Assembly (NCBI GenBank): GCA_030765535.1
Contig: JAVCCH010000086.1
Coordinates: 1 to 64,000 of the forward strand
Reading direction: 5' to 3'
DNA length: 64,000 nucleotides
Origin: Candidatus Tenebribacter davisii
GTDB lineage: Bacteria; Cloacimonadota; Cloacimonadia; Cloacimonadales; TCS61
Part shown: in pieces, positions 1-8,716 of the stretch
Position numbering within the stretch: the stretch's first letter is position 1
Layout: each line of letters opens with the position of its first letter
Notes under the pieces: generated by a model
Seen by the model: the letters and a program-made list of their open reading frames with translations, nothing else
Databases searched by the model: none
What the model was told of the DNA's origin: nothing
Made by a program: the position numbers and the translations under genes

Positions 1-2211
1 ACTGATAATAATATTGATATTATGAGAAAACAATTTGATATGATGGGTTTTGGAATGGATTGGGATCGTGAAGTAAGTACCTGTCACCCGGAATATTATA
101 AATGGGGACAGTGGTTCTTCAAAAAGATGTATGAAAAAGGACTTGCTTACAAAAAAACATCATTCCAGAATTGGTGTGATGATTGTCAGACAGTTCTGGC
201 AAATGAGCAGGTAGAAGATAATAAATGCTGGCGATGCGGTAGTATAGTTCGCCAGAAAGAATTGGAACAATGGTTCTTTAAAATTACTGATTATGCCGAA
301 GAATTACTGGATTTCAGTAAAGTAATTGATTGGCCGGAACGTGTGAAAACCATGCAGACAAATTGGATCGGCAAAAGTTTTGGAACTGAGATCTGGTTTA
401 AACTGGAAAATTCCGAAAAACTGATAAAAGTATTCACCACAAGACCGGACACAATATTTGGTTGTACATTCATGGCACTTCCACCTGAGCACCCTCTGGT
501 TACGAATTGGCTTAAAGACGAACCAACAGATTCTGAGATGCAAAAATTCTGTGATAAAGTTTTAAATGAAGATACTATTACGAGAACTGCTGAAGATACA
601 ACGAAAGAAGGGATCTTCACAGGAAGGTTTGCGATTAACCCGGTAAGTGATGAAAGGGTTCAGATCTGGATTACAAATTATGTTCTGATGGATTATGGTA
701 CTGGTGCTGTGATGGCAGTTCCAACCCACGATCAAAGAGATTTTGAATTTGCAAAAAAATATGATATTCCAATGAAGATCGTTATTCAAAATCCAGAAAA
801 AGATCTGATCCTGGAAAAAATGAAAGAAGCTTACACTGAACCTGGGATCTTAGTAAATTCTGATAAATTTGATGGAATGGACAGCATTAATTCCCAAAAA
901 CCAATTTCAGAATGGATGGCTGCCAACAACATGGGAAAAGAAACTGTAACATATAGATTAAGGGATTGGGGAATTTCACGTCAGCGTTACTGGGGAAATC
1001 CAATTCCAGTAATATATTGTGAAGATTGCGGTACTGTACTTGTTCCAGATGAAGATCTTCCTATTAAACTTCCAGAAAATGTTGAACTGGGAAAAACAAC
1101 TCAGAATCCACTTCTGTCAGTTGAGAATTGGGTTAATGTGAAATGTCCTAAATGCGGCAAACCTGCACGTCGTGAAACAGATACGATGGATACTTTTGTA
1201 GATAGCTCCTGGTATTATGCCCGTTATGCTGATCCTAAGAATAATAACGTTCCGTTTGACACAGAAACAGCAAATAACTGGTTACCGGTAGATCAATATA
1301 TTGGTGGCATTGAACATGCAGTAATGCACCTGATGTATGCTCGTTTCTTTCATAAATTTATGAGAGATCTGGGATTAGTTAATTCCTCTGAACCATTTGC
1401 CAGATTACTAACCCAGGGAATGGTTACAAAAGATGGCGCTAAGATGAGTAAATCTAAGGGGAATGTAGTCGATCCTCAATATATTGTAGATCGTTACGGA
1501 GCAGATACTGTACGTGTATTCATGCTTTTTGCTTCTCCACCGGAAAAAGATGTTGAATGGAATGATGAAGGTGTGAAAGGTGCTTTCAGATTCCTGAATC
1601 GGATTTGGAGATTGTTTGATGAAAATCTTGAGTTAATAAAGAAATACTCTGTCACCCTTAGAAATGTGCAGCATCATATCGAAGGAGTAGAAAAAGATTT
1701 GAGTACCGAAATAAAGAAACTTCGCTACAGCACTCATTTCACTATTAAGAAAGTACTGAATGACATAGAGAATAGAATGCAATTCAATACTGCCATCGCG
1801 GCTGTGATGGAACATTTGAACAATGTTTATTCTATCAAGAACGTGAATAAATTGAACGACTCGGAGAAAGTTCTATTTGCAGAAAGCTGCATAATAATAC
1901 CTCATTTAATGTATTTCTTTGCTCCACATTTATGTGAAGAGCTGTGGAGAATTATAGGTAAAGAAAATTTACTTCATAAAGCAGGTTTACCAAAATTTAA
2001 TGAGAAATACCTGGTTCAGGATGAGATAACTTATGCTATTCAGATCATGGGTAAAATTCGTGGTAAGATCAATGTATCAGTTGATACAACTGATGATGAA
2101 ATAAAGAAATTAGCTTTAGAAGTGGAAAATGTAAAGAAAGCATTGGAAGGAAAAAATATACTCAAGATGATAGTAGTACCAAAGAAACTTGTAAGCATAG
2201 TAGCTAAATAA
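1..2211 (+). CDS. leuS: Leucyl-tRNA synthetase (5'-truncated by window edge)
   Basis: Class I aminoacyl-tRNA synthetase that charges tRNA-Leu in the cytoplasm. The reading frame is open from base 1, ahead of the ATG at 22 in the ORF track, so the gene starts outside the window. The N-terminal HIGH-type motif is therefore not visible. What remains begins in the conserved block after it (MGFGMDWDREVSTCHPEYYKW). Two Cys-rich zinc modules follow (CDDC..CWRC and CEDC..CPKC), with the editing-domain signature TTRPDTIFG, the catalytic-core block YIGGIEHAVMHLMYARF, and KMSKSKGNVVDP. A C-terminal anticodon-binding domain completes it. The order and motifs are diagnostic for LeuRS rather than IleRS or ValRS. 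The gene ends at TAA and a factor-independent terminator follows about 50 bases later. A tRNA-Leu lies just downstream, on the opposite strand. Confidence 0.97.
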   Translation, partial: TDNNIDIMRKQFDMMGFGMDWDREVSTCHPEYYKWGQWFFKKMYEKGLAYKKTSFQNWCDDCQTVLANEQVEDNKCWRCGSIVRQKELEQWFFKITDYAEELLDFSKVIDWPERVKTMQTNWIGKSFGTEIWFKLENSEKLIKVFTTRPDTIFGCTFMALPPEHPLVTNWLKDEPTDSEMQKFCDKVLNEDTITRTAEDTTKEGIFTGRFAINPVSDERVQIWITNYVLMDYGTGAVMAVPTHDQRDFEFAKKYDIPMKIVIQNPEKDLILEKMKEAYTEPGILVNSDKFDGMDSINSQKPISEWMAANNMGKETVTYRLRDWGISRQRYWGNPIPVIYCEDCGTVLVPDEDLPIKLPENVELGKTTQNPLLSVENWVNVKCPKCGKPARRETDTMDTFVDSSWYYARYADPKNNNVPFDTETANNWLPVDQYIGGIEHAVMHLMYARFFHKFMRDLGLVNSSEPFARLLTQGMVTKDGAKMSKSKGNVVDPQYIVDRYGADTVRVFMLFASPPEKDVEWNDEGVKGAFRFLNRIWRLFDENLELIKKYSVTLRNVQHHIEGVEKDLSTEIKKLRYSTHFTIKKVLNDIENRMQFNTAIAAVMEHLNNVYSIKNVNKLNDSEKVLFAESCIIIPHLMYFFAPHLCEELWRIIGKENLLHKAGLPKFNEKYLVQDEITYAIQIMGKIRGKINVSVDTTDDEIKKLALEVENVKKALEGKNILKMIVVPKKLVSIVAK

Positions 2212-2263
2212 CTAATATGCAATTAACCGGTTAGCCATTAGCTTGTTAGCAATAAATACGTAG

Positions 2264-2289
2264 GGGCAACTTGATGAGTTGCCCTTTTT
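2264..2289 (+). terminator. Rho-independent terminator of leuS
   Basis: Perfect 8-bp stem GGGCAACT/AGTTGCCC with a 5-nt loop, followed immediately by five T residues. It sits about 50 bases after the leuS stop and about 80 bases before mntP. Confidence 0.85.
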
Positions 2290-2369
2290 AAATTATAAAA
2301 GATTGTTTTAAATTACATAAAATCATTTACTAATTATCTTTTAACTCAAGTTTTGTTTTCGGAGATTGA

Positions 2370-2933
2370 ATGAATATAGTTACAATAATTTTAATTGCTT
2401 TTGGTTTAGCAATGGATGCTTTTGCTGTTTCTATTGCCAGTGGAGTTACTTTAAAATGTTTCAAAGTTTGTCCTGCTATTCGAGTTGCATTCTTTTTTGG
2501 TGGCTTTCAGGCACTCATGCCGGTGTTAGGTTGGTTAGCGGGAACTAGTTTTCAACACTACATCGCAGCATTCGATCACTGGGTCGCTTTTGGCTTGCTT
2601 ACTTTTATTGGCGGTAAGATGATCTATGAATCTTTCCTGTTTGGAAAAACTAAGAGCAATTGTGATCCCAATAAACTATCCACCGTATTCATACTAGCTA
2701 TTGCTACCAGTATTGATGCATTAGCAGTTGGTCTTAGCTTTGCAGTGTTAAATATACAAATAATTCAGCCTGCAATAATTATAGGTATAATCACATTTAT
2801 ACTTTCGTTATTAGGTGTATATCTTGGTGGAAAAATTGGATCTTTATTTGAAAATAAAATCGAATTAATCGGGGGTATAGTGTTAATTGGGATAGGTTTA
2901 AAAATCCTGATTGAACATTTGTTCTTCATGTAA
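2370..2933 (+). CDS. mntP: Manganese efflux pump MntP family (DUF204)
   Basis: Small inner-membrane exporter of 187 residues, the usual length for the family, with six predicted hydrophobic segments arranged as two homologous halves. Each half carries the family's acidic signature in a membrane helix: AMDAFAVSIASG (Asp16) and SIDALAVGLSFA (Asp116). MntP exports Mn2+ and limits manganese toxicity. The ATG is preceded by a GGAG five bases upstream. An overlapping ORF at 2366 in another frame is a shadow. The gene lies alone between the leuS terminator and the convergent tRNA-Leu. I looked for a yybP-ykoY manganese riboswitch in the roughly 80-base leader and saw none. Family assignment is strong; the substrate is inferred from the family. 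Confidence 0.9.
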   Translation: MNIVTIILIAFGLAMDAFAVSIASGVTLKCFKVCPAIRVAFFFGGFQALMPVLGWLAGTSFQHYIAAFDHWVAFGLLTFIGGKMIYESFLFGKTKSNCDPNKLSTVFILAIATSIDALAVGLSFAVLNIQIIQPAIIIGIITFILSLLGVYLGGKIGSLFENKIELIGGIVLIGIGLKILIEHLFFM

Positions 2934-2941
2934 ATAAAAAT

Positions 2942-3028
2942 TGGTGCAGAAGGGGGGACTCGAACCCCCACAAGCTATTGCTCACTAGACCCTGAACCTA
3001 GCGCGTCTACCAATTCCGCCACTTCTGC
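2942..3028 (-). tRNA. tRNA-Leu (anticodon CAG)
   Basis: Complete 87-nt tRNA read on the minus strand. The acceptor stem is a perfect 7 bp (GCAGAAG/CTTCTGC) with discriminator A and an encoded CCA. The D-arm contains AATTGGTAGACGCG. The anticodon arm is CTAGG-TTCAGGG-TCTAG, giving CAG at positions 34-36 with G at 37. A long variable arm typical of class II tRNAs is present, and the T-arm reads GGGGGTTCGAGTCCCCC. It decodes CUG. The ORF starting MGVRVPPSAP in the track is the usual translation artefact of a tRNA 3' end. Confidence 0.97.
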
Positions 3029-3133
3029 ATTTGCAATTGAAGAAAAAAAACACTGAATCAGAGTCAAGAAAAAAGTAAACTTGTTCTAATTACATGGTTA
3101 TTTAAATTTCGAAGCGAACCTGAAGATTTTTAA

Positions 3134-3139
3134 TTGACA
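3134..3139 (+). promoter_or_regulatory. Candidate -35 element (TTGACA) for dnaX
   Basis: A TTGACA hexamer 55 bases ahead of the dnaX ATG. No convincing TATAAT-like box is seen at 16-18 bp. It belongs to the recurrent TTGAC(A/T) set described in the findings. Confidence 0.3.
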
Positions 3140-3193
3140 AATAAAGGCTCTAATTGAAATTCCAAAAAGTAAAAATAAGGAATTGAGGAATTA

Positions 3194-4837
3194 ATGGCAT
3201 ATTTAATATTAGCAAGGAAATACAGACCGCAGACATTTGATGAAGTCTATGCACAAGATCATATTACAAAGATACTTAAGAACACGATAGAGATGGATAG
3301 AACAGCCCAGGCATACCTTTTTACAGGTCCAAGAGGAGTTGGTAAAACTTCTATGGCCAGGATCTTTGCAAAAAGTTTGAACTGTCTTAATGACGGTCCT
3401 ACAACAACTCCCTGCAATGTTTGCCAGAACTGTACAGAGATAACTCAAGGTATCTCAACTGATGTTATTGAGATAGACGGGGCTTCTAATACTGGTGTAG
3501 AAGATATTCGTGATCTGCAGAAAGAACTGATGTATGCACCTTCTAATTCACGTAATAAGATCTACATTATTGATGAAGTTCATATGCTCTCTAAAAATGC
3601 TTTTAATGCTCTACTCAAGACATTGGAAGAACCTCCTGAAAAGGTTGTATTCATCTTTGCTACCACCGAACCGCATAAAGTTCTGCCTACCATTATTTCC
3701 AGATGTCAACGGTTTGATTTTAAAAGGATCCCGATTTCTGCAATTATAGACAGGTTGAGTTCCATTTGTAAGGAAGGCGGGATAGCTATTGATCCGGAAG
3801 CTTTTTTTGCTATTGCCAAAAAAGCAGATGGAAGTATGCGTGATGCTCTTTCATTAATGGATCAAGTTCTTGCTTACGGTAAAGACTATATTTCACTTGT
3901 TGATGTGCTCTCGATCTTTGGTATCGTTCATACGGATGTTTTTTATAGGATATTACTTTCAGTTACTGAGAAAGATACCTCTTCAATTATCAAATTGTTA
4001 CATGATATCCTGGAAAAAGGGAATGATATTCAGGAATTTCTAAATGGAATGCTTGATTATATCAGGAATCTGCTTCTGTTGAAAATCGAAATTGATATTC
4101 CTGCTATTTCTGAAGCTAATAGAAAACAGATGCTGGAAATATCTGGTAAATTCAAAGATACTGATCTTCTGTACATTATGACAATTTTGATCAAAACAAA
4201 AATGGATATCAAAAACTGCAGTAATCCTATTCTGGTATCAGAAATGGCTTTCATTAAAATATCAAGATTAGCAGAACTTCAATCACTGGATAAACTTATC
4301 GACTCAATTAACACTAATATCCCTGTGCAAAAGCTGCCTGAGAAAGAAGAACAAATTTATATTAAAAAAATCCAAAATAAACCGGATCTTACTCAACAGC
4401 AGCCTTCTATGATAATGCATGAAAAGGCTAAAGAGGTAATCTCAGATATTCAAAAAGAAGCGGATGAAAAAGTTCAAAAAATAGATGAATTAACTATTGA
4501 AATAGTAAATAATAACCTGGATGAATTAGCTAAAATACTTTCAAAGCAGAAACCGATAGTAGCTAACTACTTTGCTAACTGTAAAATACACAATCTATCT
4601 AATAATTTTCTTCACTTATCCTCTGCTAAATCTTTAGCTTTTAACATGTTGAAAGATGAGAAAGAACATATTTCTGATATTTTCTCAAATCATTTCAATT
4701 TAAAAATTAAAGTAGACTTTATATTGGAAGAAGTTGAAGAGAAAAAAACTGTAACAGAACTTACGCTGGATAATATTAGGAAAGAATCTCCGACTATTGC
4801 TCAATTCATCGAAGATACAGATTCAATATTTAATTAA
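3194..4837 (+). CDS. dnaX: DNA polymerase III subunit gamma/tau
   Basis: Clamp-loader ATPase of the replisome, 547 residues. The N-terminal AAA+ module has Walker A GPRGVGKTS (residues 45-53), a four-Cys zinc module (C64, C74, C77, C80), Walker B IDEVHML, and the sensor-1/SRC region FIFATTEPHKVLPTIISRCQRF. These are all hallmarks of DnaX. Domain III follows, then a charged, poorly conserved tau-like C-terminus. The ATG has a GAGGAA ribosome-binding site. The 3' end overlaps the convergent deacetylase gene by 15 bp. The common partners ybaB and recR do not follow it. An A7 run at codons 391-393 could allow -1 slippage to a nearby stop and a shorter gamma-like product (see findings); that is speculative. 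Confidence 0.96.
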   Translation: MAYLILARKYRPQTFDEVYAQDHITKILKNTIEMDRTAQAYLFTGPRGVGKTSMARIFAKSLNCLNDGPTTTPCNVCQNCTEITQGISTDVIEIDGASNTGVEDIRDLQKELMYAPSNSRNKIYIIDEVHMLSKNAFNALLKTLEEPPEKVVFIFATTEPHKVLPTIISRCQRFDFKRIPISAIIDRLSSICKEGGIAIDPEAFFAIAKKADGSMRDALSLMDQVLAYGKDYISLVDVLSIFGIVHTDVFYRILLSVTEKDTSSIIKLLHDILEKGNDIQEFLNGMLDYIRNLLLLKIEIDIPAISEANRKQMLEISGKFKDTDLLYIMTILIKTKMDIKNCSNPILVSEMAFIKISRLAELQSLDKLIDSINTNIPVQKLPEKEEQIYIKKIQNKPDLTQQQPSMIMHEKAKEVISDIQKEADEKVQKIDELTIEIVNNNLDELAKILSKQKPIVANYFANCKIHNLSNNFLHLSSAKSLAFNMLKDEKEHISDIFSNHFNLKIKVDFILEEVEEKKTVTELTLDNIRKESPTIAQFIEDTDSIFN

Positions 4838-5458
4838 TTCTGATATAGTTTTAAACTTATATCCTTTCTTGGGTAATTTATTAATAATTTGTTTTACTGC
4901 AATAATTGTAGCATTTCTATCAATGATTTTTCCTGGTCTATCTAAGCCTGAATCATGTAAAACGATTATTGATCCGGGTTTAACTCGTTTATATATTCTT
5001 TTCAATATGATCTCTGGATCGTTTTCTTTATAATCTTTTGTTGGTACATTCCACATAATAACTTTCTTATTCAAAGTTGCTAGAACTGAAGCTGCTGTTA
5101 ATAGTATCCTACCATAAGGAGGACGGAAATGAATGTCCCCTTTTACTCCAAACTCACGTATTAACTTATCTGTTCTTACAATCTCATCTAAAATAACTTT
5201 CTTTTTTTTAAAGATCAAATTTATATGTGAATATGAATGATTACCAAGTTCATGACCTTCACTGATCATCCTTTGAACAATATTTTTATTTTTTTCGATA
5301 CTTCTGCCAGTTGTGAAAAAAGTAGCTTTAATGCCCTTTTCCTTGAATATATCTAATATTTTCTCTGTAAAATCCGGATTTGGTCCATCATCAAATGTTA
5401 GTGCAATAACTTTGTCTGTTGTTTTTACTTTATAGATGAATTTCGGGAACAACGCCAT
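4823..5458 (-). CDS. Polysaccharide deacetylase (NodB homology domain)
   Basis: Metal-dependent carbohydrate esterase family 4 enzyme, 211 residues, consisting essentially of the NodB domain. Motif 1 TFDDGP (21-26) supplies the catalytic and metal Asp residues. Motif 2 HELGNHSYSH supplies H74 and H78, completing the Asp-His-His metal site, and RPPYG (112-116) is motif 3. Such enzymes remove N- or O-acetyl groups from peptidoglycan, chitin-like or capsular polysaccharides. No clear signal peptide is visible (MALFPKFIYKVK), so export is uncertain. The gene is divergent from a glycosyltransferase/radical SAM/methyltransferase run, which suggests but does not prove a shared role in an envelope glycan. 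Its last 15 bp overlap the end of dnaX. Substrate unknown. Confidence 0.9.
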   Translation of the reverse strand: MALFPKFIYKVKTTDKVIALTFDDGPNPDFTEKILDIFKEKGIKATFFTTGRSIEKNKNIVQRMISEGHELGNHSYSHINLIFKKKKVILDEIVRTDKLIREFGVKGDIHFRPPYGRILLTAASVLATLNKKVIMWNVPTKDYKENDPEIILKRIYKRVKPGSIIVLHDSGLDRPGKIIDRNATIIAVKQIINKLPKKGYKFKTISELIKY

Positions 5459-5527
5459 TATTTATCTCCAATATCATTGACTAAATATTTAATCTTACAA
5501 TTTTTGAATAAAATTAATAAGAAAGGA

Positions 5528-5561
5528 TTCACAGTCAAGGTTTTTGCAAAACACCTGTGAA
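5528..5561 (+). promoter_or_regulatory. Inverted repeat over the possible GTG start of the glycosyltransferase gene
   Basis: TTCACAG (5528-5534) pairs with CTGTGAA (5555-5561), enclosing a 20-nt loop that contains TTTTGCAAAA. The right arm covers the GTG at 5557. It could be a protein-binding palindrome or an mRNA hairpin. The function is a guess. Confidence 0.25.
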
Positions 5562-6666
5562 ATTAGAAATTATGGAATTCGCGATATATATATTAGCTCT
5601 TGTTTACTTCACTATCATATTTTACTTTTTTATTGGTATTTTGTTTTTAAATAGTAAAAAGAATAAAAAAATTAATAATATTTCCATTATTATTGCTGCT
5701 AGAAACGAAGAGAAACAACTCCCCAATCTATTAAATAAATTGATCAACCAGAATTATCCCCAGGAAAATTATGAGATTATTGTAGTAAATGACAGATCAG
5801 AGGATAATACATTTTCTATTATAGAAGAATTTCAAAAGAAAAACAGCAATATCAGGCTAGTAAACTTAGAAACTGAGTCAAGACACCTTTTAGGTAAGAA
5901 AGGAGCCTTAGACGCCGGAATTCGTACGTCCAGGTACGGTATTCTTGCTTTCACGGATGCTGATTGTATCCCTACACTGAATTGGCTGCAACAGATTAAT
6001 GCTCACTTTACCGAAAACACTGATATTATTGCTGGATATTCCTATGTGCAATATAAAAGTAAATTGTTTAAACTACTTAAGAATTTGGAGCGATCATCTA
6101 TTTTTGCTGTTATAGCTGGAGGTTTTGGCTGGAATTGGGGTATAACAATAACAGCGGGAAATATGGCTTATCGAAAAGGATTATATCACAAAGTTAATGG
6201 TTTTGATGATATTGGCACTATAAGATCCGGTGATGATGTACTGATGATCCAGAAAATGAGTAAATATGCTCGCAATATGAGTTTTATGTTTCATCCAGAT
6301 TCTATCATTAATACAGGCAGAAATGAAACTGCTGGCTCACAAGTACAACAGGAGACCAGAAGAGGTTCAAAATGGAAGTACTATATTATTCCGGTTAAAA
6401 TAATGACACTTTTTATCTTCCTATACTATCTAATATTTACCGGATGCTTCTTAAGTTTGTTTTTAAATGTGTTCTCATTATCATTCTTCCTAAATATATT
6501 ACTAATAAAAATAATTCCAGAATTTCTATTAATGACATTGTTTCTTATTAGAATAAAGAAGTTAAAATTAATGTGGGTCTTCCCTATTGCTGAATTGTTC
6601 TATATACCATATTTCATTTTTTTTGGTATCAAGGGAACTTGGGGAAAATATAAATGGAAAGAATAA
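5557..6666 (+). CDS. Membrane-anchored family 2 glycosyltransferase
   Basis: GT-A fold glycosyltransferase of 369 residues. An N-terminal membrane segment (about residues 8-31) is followed by the catalytic domain, starting ISIIIAARNEE. It has the nucleotide-binding IIVVNDRSEDNT (Asp79), a DxD-like TDADC (134-136), RSGDDV and a QQETRRGSKW block resembling the Q-x-x-RW acceptor motif. Two or three hydrophobic helices follow (about 280-355). This layout resembles processive or lipid-linked membrane GT2 enzymes. The listed start is GTG; an ATG 15 bases in (5572, MEFAIYI) is equally credible, because neither has a good ribosome-binding site and an inverted repeat covers the GTG. The gene overlaps the next by 13 bp, indicating an operon. 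Donor and acceptor unknown. Confidence 0.85.
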   Translation: MKLEIMEFAIYILALVYFTIIFYFFIGILFLNSKKNKKINNISIIIAARNEEKQLPNLLNKLINQNYPQENYEIIVVNDRSEDNTFSIIEEFQKKNSNIRLVNLETESRHLLGKKGALDAGIRTSRYGILAFTDADCIPTLNWLQQINAHFTENTDIIAGYSYVQYKSKLFKLLKNLERSSIFAVIAGGFGWNWGITITAGNMAYRKGLYHKVNGFDDIGTIRSGDDVLMIQKMSKYARNMSFMFHPDSIINTGRNETAGSQVQQETRRGSKWKYYIIPVKIMTLFIFLYYLIFTGCFLSLFLNVFSLSFFLNILLIKIIPEFLLMTLFLIRIKKLKLMWVFPIAELFYIPYFIFFGIKGTWGKYKWKE

Positions 6667-8096
6667 AGCATCAGTTTGATGTCGTATTGATCTATCCTAG
6701 TGAAAATGTTAATGCTTTTTATTACATGATCCCATTGGGAATAGCTAGTATCGCAGCAGTACTTCTGGATAACAATATCTCTGTTAAAGCGATTGATCTT
6801 AATTTTTACTCAGGGGATCTTTTCAGAGATCTAGAGAAATGGAATCCTAAATTAGTTGGTATTGGAGGTACAACAGGCACTAGAAAAGGAAGTTACAAAA
6901 TCGCAAAAATCTGTAAATCCGCTTTACCTTTGGTTCCTGTTGCCTATGGTGGTGTTCATGCAACTTTTACAGCTGAAGATACACTTTCAAACATAGAAGC
7001 AATTGATTATATAATAAAAGGTGAAGGTGAATTCTCATTTTTAGAACTTTATAATTCACTTAATGGAAAATCAAGTAAACAAATTTCCAAAATCCCGGGA
7101 ATATCATTACGAATAGAAGATCAAATAATTCATAATAAAGCAATAAGAATAGATAATCTAGATTCTCTTCCCATACCTGCCAGGAATATATTTGAAGGGA
7201 ACTATCACTTGAAATTAGATTATCTCGGTCTTGATGCTGATTTTATGATGACATCAAGAGGATGTCCATTTGCCTGTAATTTTTGTGCAGCTTCCCGCAT
7301 GTTTCCCGGTGGTGTCCGCTACCGTTCTATGAAAAATATTAAGCAGGAGTTAGATCAAATACTTTCAACAAAAAAAATCCAGGCAATAAAACTTTTTGAT
7401 AGTACATTCACAGCATCAAGAGAACACGTGCTGGCTTTCTGTGAGTTAATTTCTGGATACAATTTATTTTGGGAGTGTGAAATTAGAGTTGATACTGTAG
7501 ATTTTGAACTTCTTGAGATTATGAGTAATGCCGGATGCCGATATGTAGATATCGGTTTCGAAACAACAAATGAAAAAATATTAGCATCTATATTTAAAAC
7601 AATAACAGTAAAGCAAGTTGAAGATGTTTTATCTTGGTGTAAAAAATTAGATATTAAGACAAAAGTATTTTTTACATTTGGACATCTTGGACAAAGCTAT
7701 TCCAACTGCCTGGTAGATGTAAAATATATTTTACAGAATAAAGCAAAAATGAACTTTTTTGCAACAACTATAGGTTTAAGGATTTATCCTGGAACAATGT
7801 TAGAGAAACAAACTAAAGATGCGGGCTTAATGAAATCTGATTTTTCCTGGGTTAAGGATAAACCTAATCCTCTTCGATATCTGCTTTTTGAATTCGAAAA
7901 TCAGCAAATACTCATTCAAAAAGAACTCGGATATTTTAAGTTGTCAATAATTCTCTGGAAACTTGTCTTTAATGGAACTGTAGGCTCACTGAACTTTATC
8001 TGGGAGCTGGTGGTTATTAACCTGCATAAACTCTTAAAACTATTTCCAAGGTCATTAAGAACAATATCTTATAAAATTAAAAGAATATGGCATTAA
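6654..8096 (+). CDS. Radical SAM protein with N-terminal B12-binding-like domain
   Basis: 480-residue member of the BchE/class B-type radical SAM group. The N-terminal ~150 residues form the Rossmann-like cobalamin-binding fold (PLGIASIAAVLLDN, VGIGGTTG, YGGVHATFTAEDTL). The radical SAM core follows, with CPFACNFC giving Cys204, Cys208 and Cys211 for the [4Fe-4S] cluster. After the core, the protein has a C-terminal tail of about 150 residues. The DxHxxG motif of base-off cobalamin binding is not visible (the corresponding segment reads AIDLNFYSGD), so B12 use is uncertain. Members methylate unactivated carbons or rearrange lipids and tetrapyrroles. It overlaps the upstream glycosyltransferase and is followed by a SAM methyltransferase, suggesting modification of a glycan or lipid. 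Exact reaction unknown. Confidence 0.88.
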   Translation: MERIKHQFDVVLIYPSENVNAFYYMIPLGIASIAAVLLDNNISVKAIDLNFYSGDLFRDLEKWNPKLVGIGGTTGTRKGSYKIAKICKSALPLVPVAYGGVHATFTAEDTLSNIEAIDYIIKGEGEFSFLELYNSLNGKSSKQISKIPGISLRIEDQIIHNKAIRIDNLDSLPIPARNIFEGNYHLKLDYLGLDADFMMTSRGCPFACNFCAASRMFPGGVRYRSMKNIKQELDQILSTKKIQAIKLFDSTFTASREHVLAFCELISGYNLFWECEIRVDTVDFELLEIMSNAGCRYVDIGFETTNEKILASIFKTITVKQVEDVLSWCKKLDIKTKVFFTFGHLGQSYSNCLVDVKYILQNKAKMNFFATTIGLRIYPGTMLEKQTKDAGLMKSDFSWVKDKPNPLRYLLFEFENQQILIQKELGYFKLSIILWKLVFNGTVGSLNFIWELVVINLHKLLKLFPRSLRTISYKIKRIWH

Positions 8097-8128
8097 GATG
8101 ATTTTATTATATTTTAAAACGTTTGATC

Positions 8129-8692
8129 ATGAATAATTTGAAAAATAAATACCAAAAAGAGTTATCGCTTTTTGAAACACAAAGAAGACATATGCGGCGT
8201 TTATGGAACATTTCTCAGAATACTGCTGAGCTACTTTATACTTTCGTTAAGATAAAAGCTCCTTCTCATATTTTGGAAATAGGAACTTCAAACGGATTTT
8301 CTACTTTTTGGCTATCACTTGCGGCGGAAACCTGCAATGCAACAGTAAACACAATAGAGGTTCATGAAGGCAGATTTGCGCTTGCTAAAGAAAATCTGGC
8401 AAAAAGAGATAATATTATTCAGCGTTTTGGAAAAGCTGAATTGATCATTCCAGAACTTACAGATAAATTCGATTTTGTTTTTATTGATGCCGGCAAGATA
8501 AATTATGTAAATTATATAAAACTATTGGAAAATAAATTAAATGATAATGCTATAATAGTTGCAGATAATATAATTTCACATAAAAATACTGTTAAAGAAT
8601 ATCTTGACTATCTAGATAGTAATGAACTTTTTGATAGTGTAACATTGGATATTGATTCAGGAATAAGCCTTGCAGTATATAAGAAGAAATGA
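8129..8692 (+). CDS. Class I SAM-dependent methyltransferase (O-methyltransferase type)
   Basis: About 187 residues. Motif I is ILEIGTSNGFSTFWL, followed by TVNTIEVHEGRFALAKENL and FDFVFIDAGKINYVNYI. This pattern matches the caffeoyl-CoA O-methyltransferase-like group of predicted O-methyltransferases, which are cytosolic and metal-assisted. The track begins at a TTG (8123); I prefer the ATG at 8129, since neither has a clear ribosome-binding site. It lies about 30 bases after the radical SAM gene and just before uridine kinase, so it is probably the third gene of the glycosyltransferase run. Substrate unknown; O-methylation of the product made by its neighbours is an inference. Confidence 0.82.
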   Translation: MNNLKNKYQKELSLFETQRRHMRRLWNISQNTAELLYTFVKIKAPSHILEIGTSNGFSTFWLSLAAETCNATVNTIEVHEGRFALAKENLAKRDNIIQRFGKAELIIPELTDKFDFVFIDAGKINYVNYIKLLENKLNDNAIIVADNIISHKNTVKEYLDYLDSNELFDSVTLDIDSGISLAVYKKK

Positions 8693-8716
8693 AGCTTAAG
8701 AAGGAGTAATAAATTA

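Noticed and set aside
2290-2369. Possible yybP-ykoY manganese riboswitch before mntP
   Set aside because: The leader after the leuS terminator is only about 80 bases and shows none of the conserved G-rich elements or stems.
2765-2971. ORF translating to MGVRVPPSAP...
   Set aside because: It reads through the 3' end of the tRNA-Leu gene and antisense to mntP. The VRVPPSAP string is a well-known tRNA artefact.
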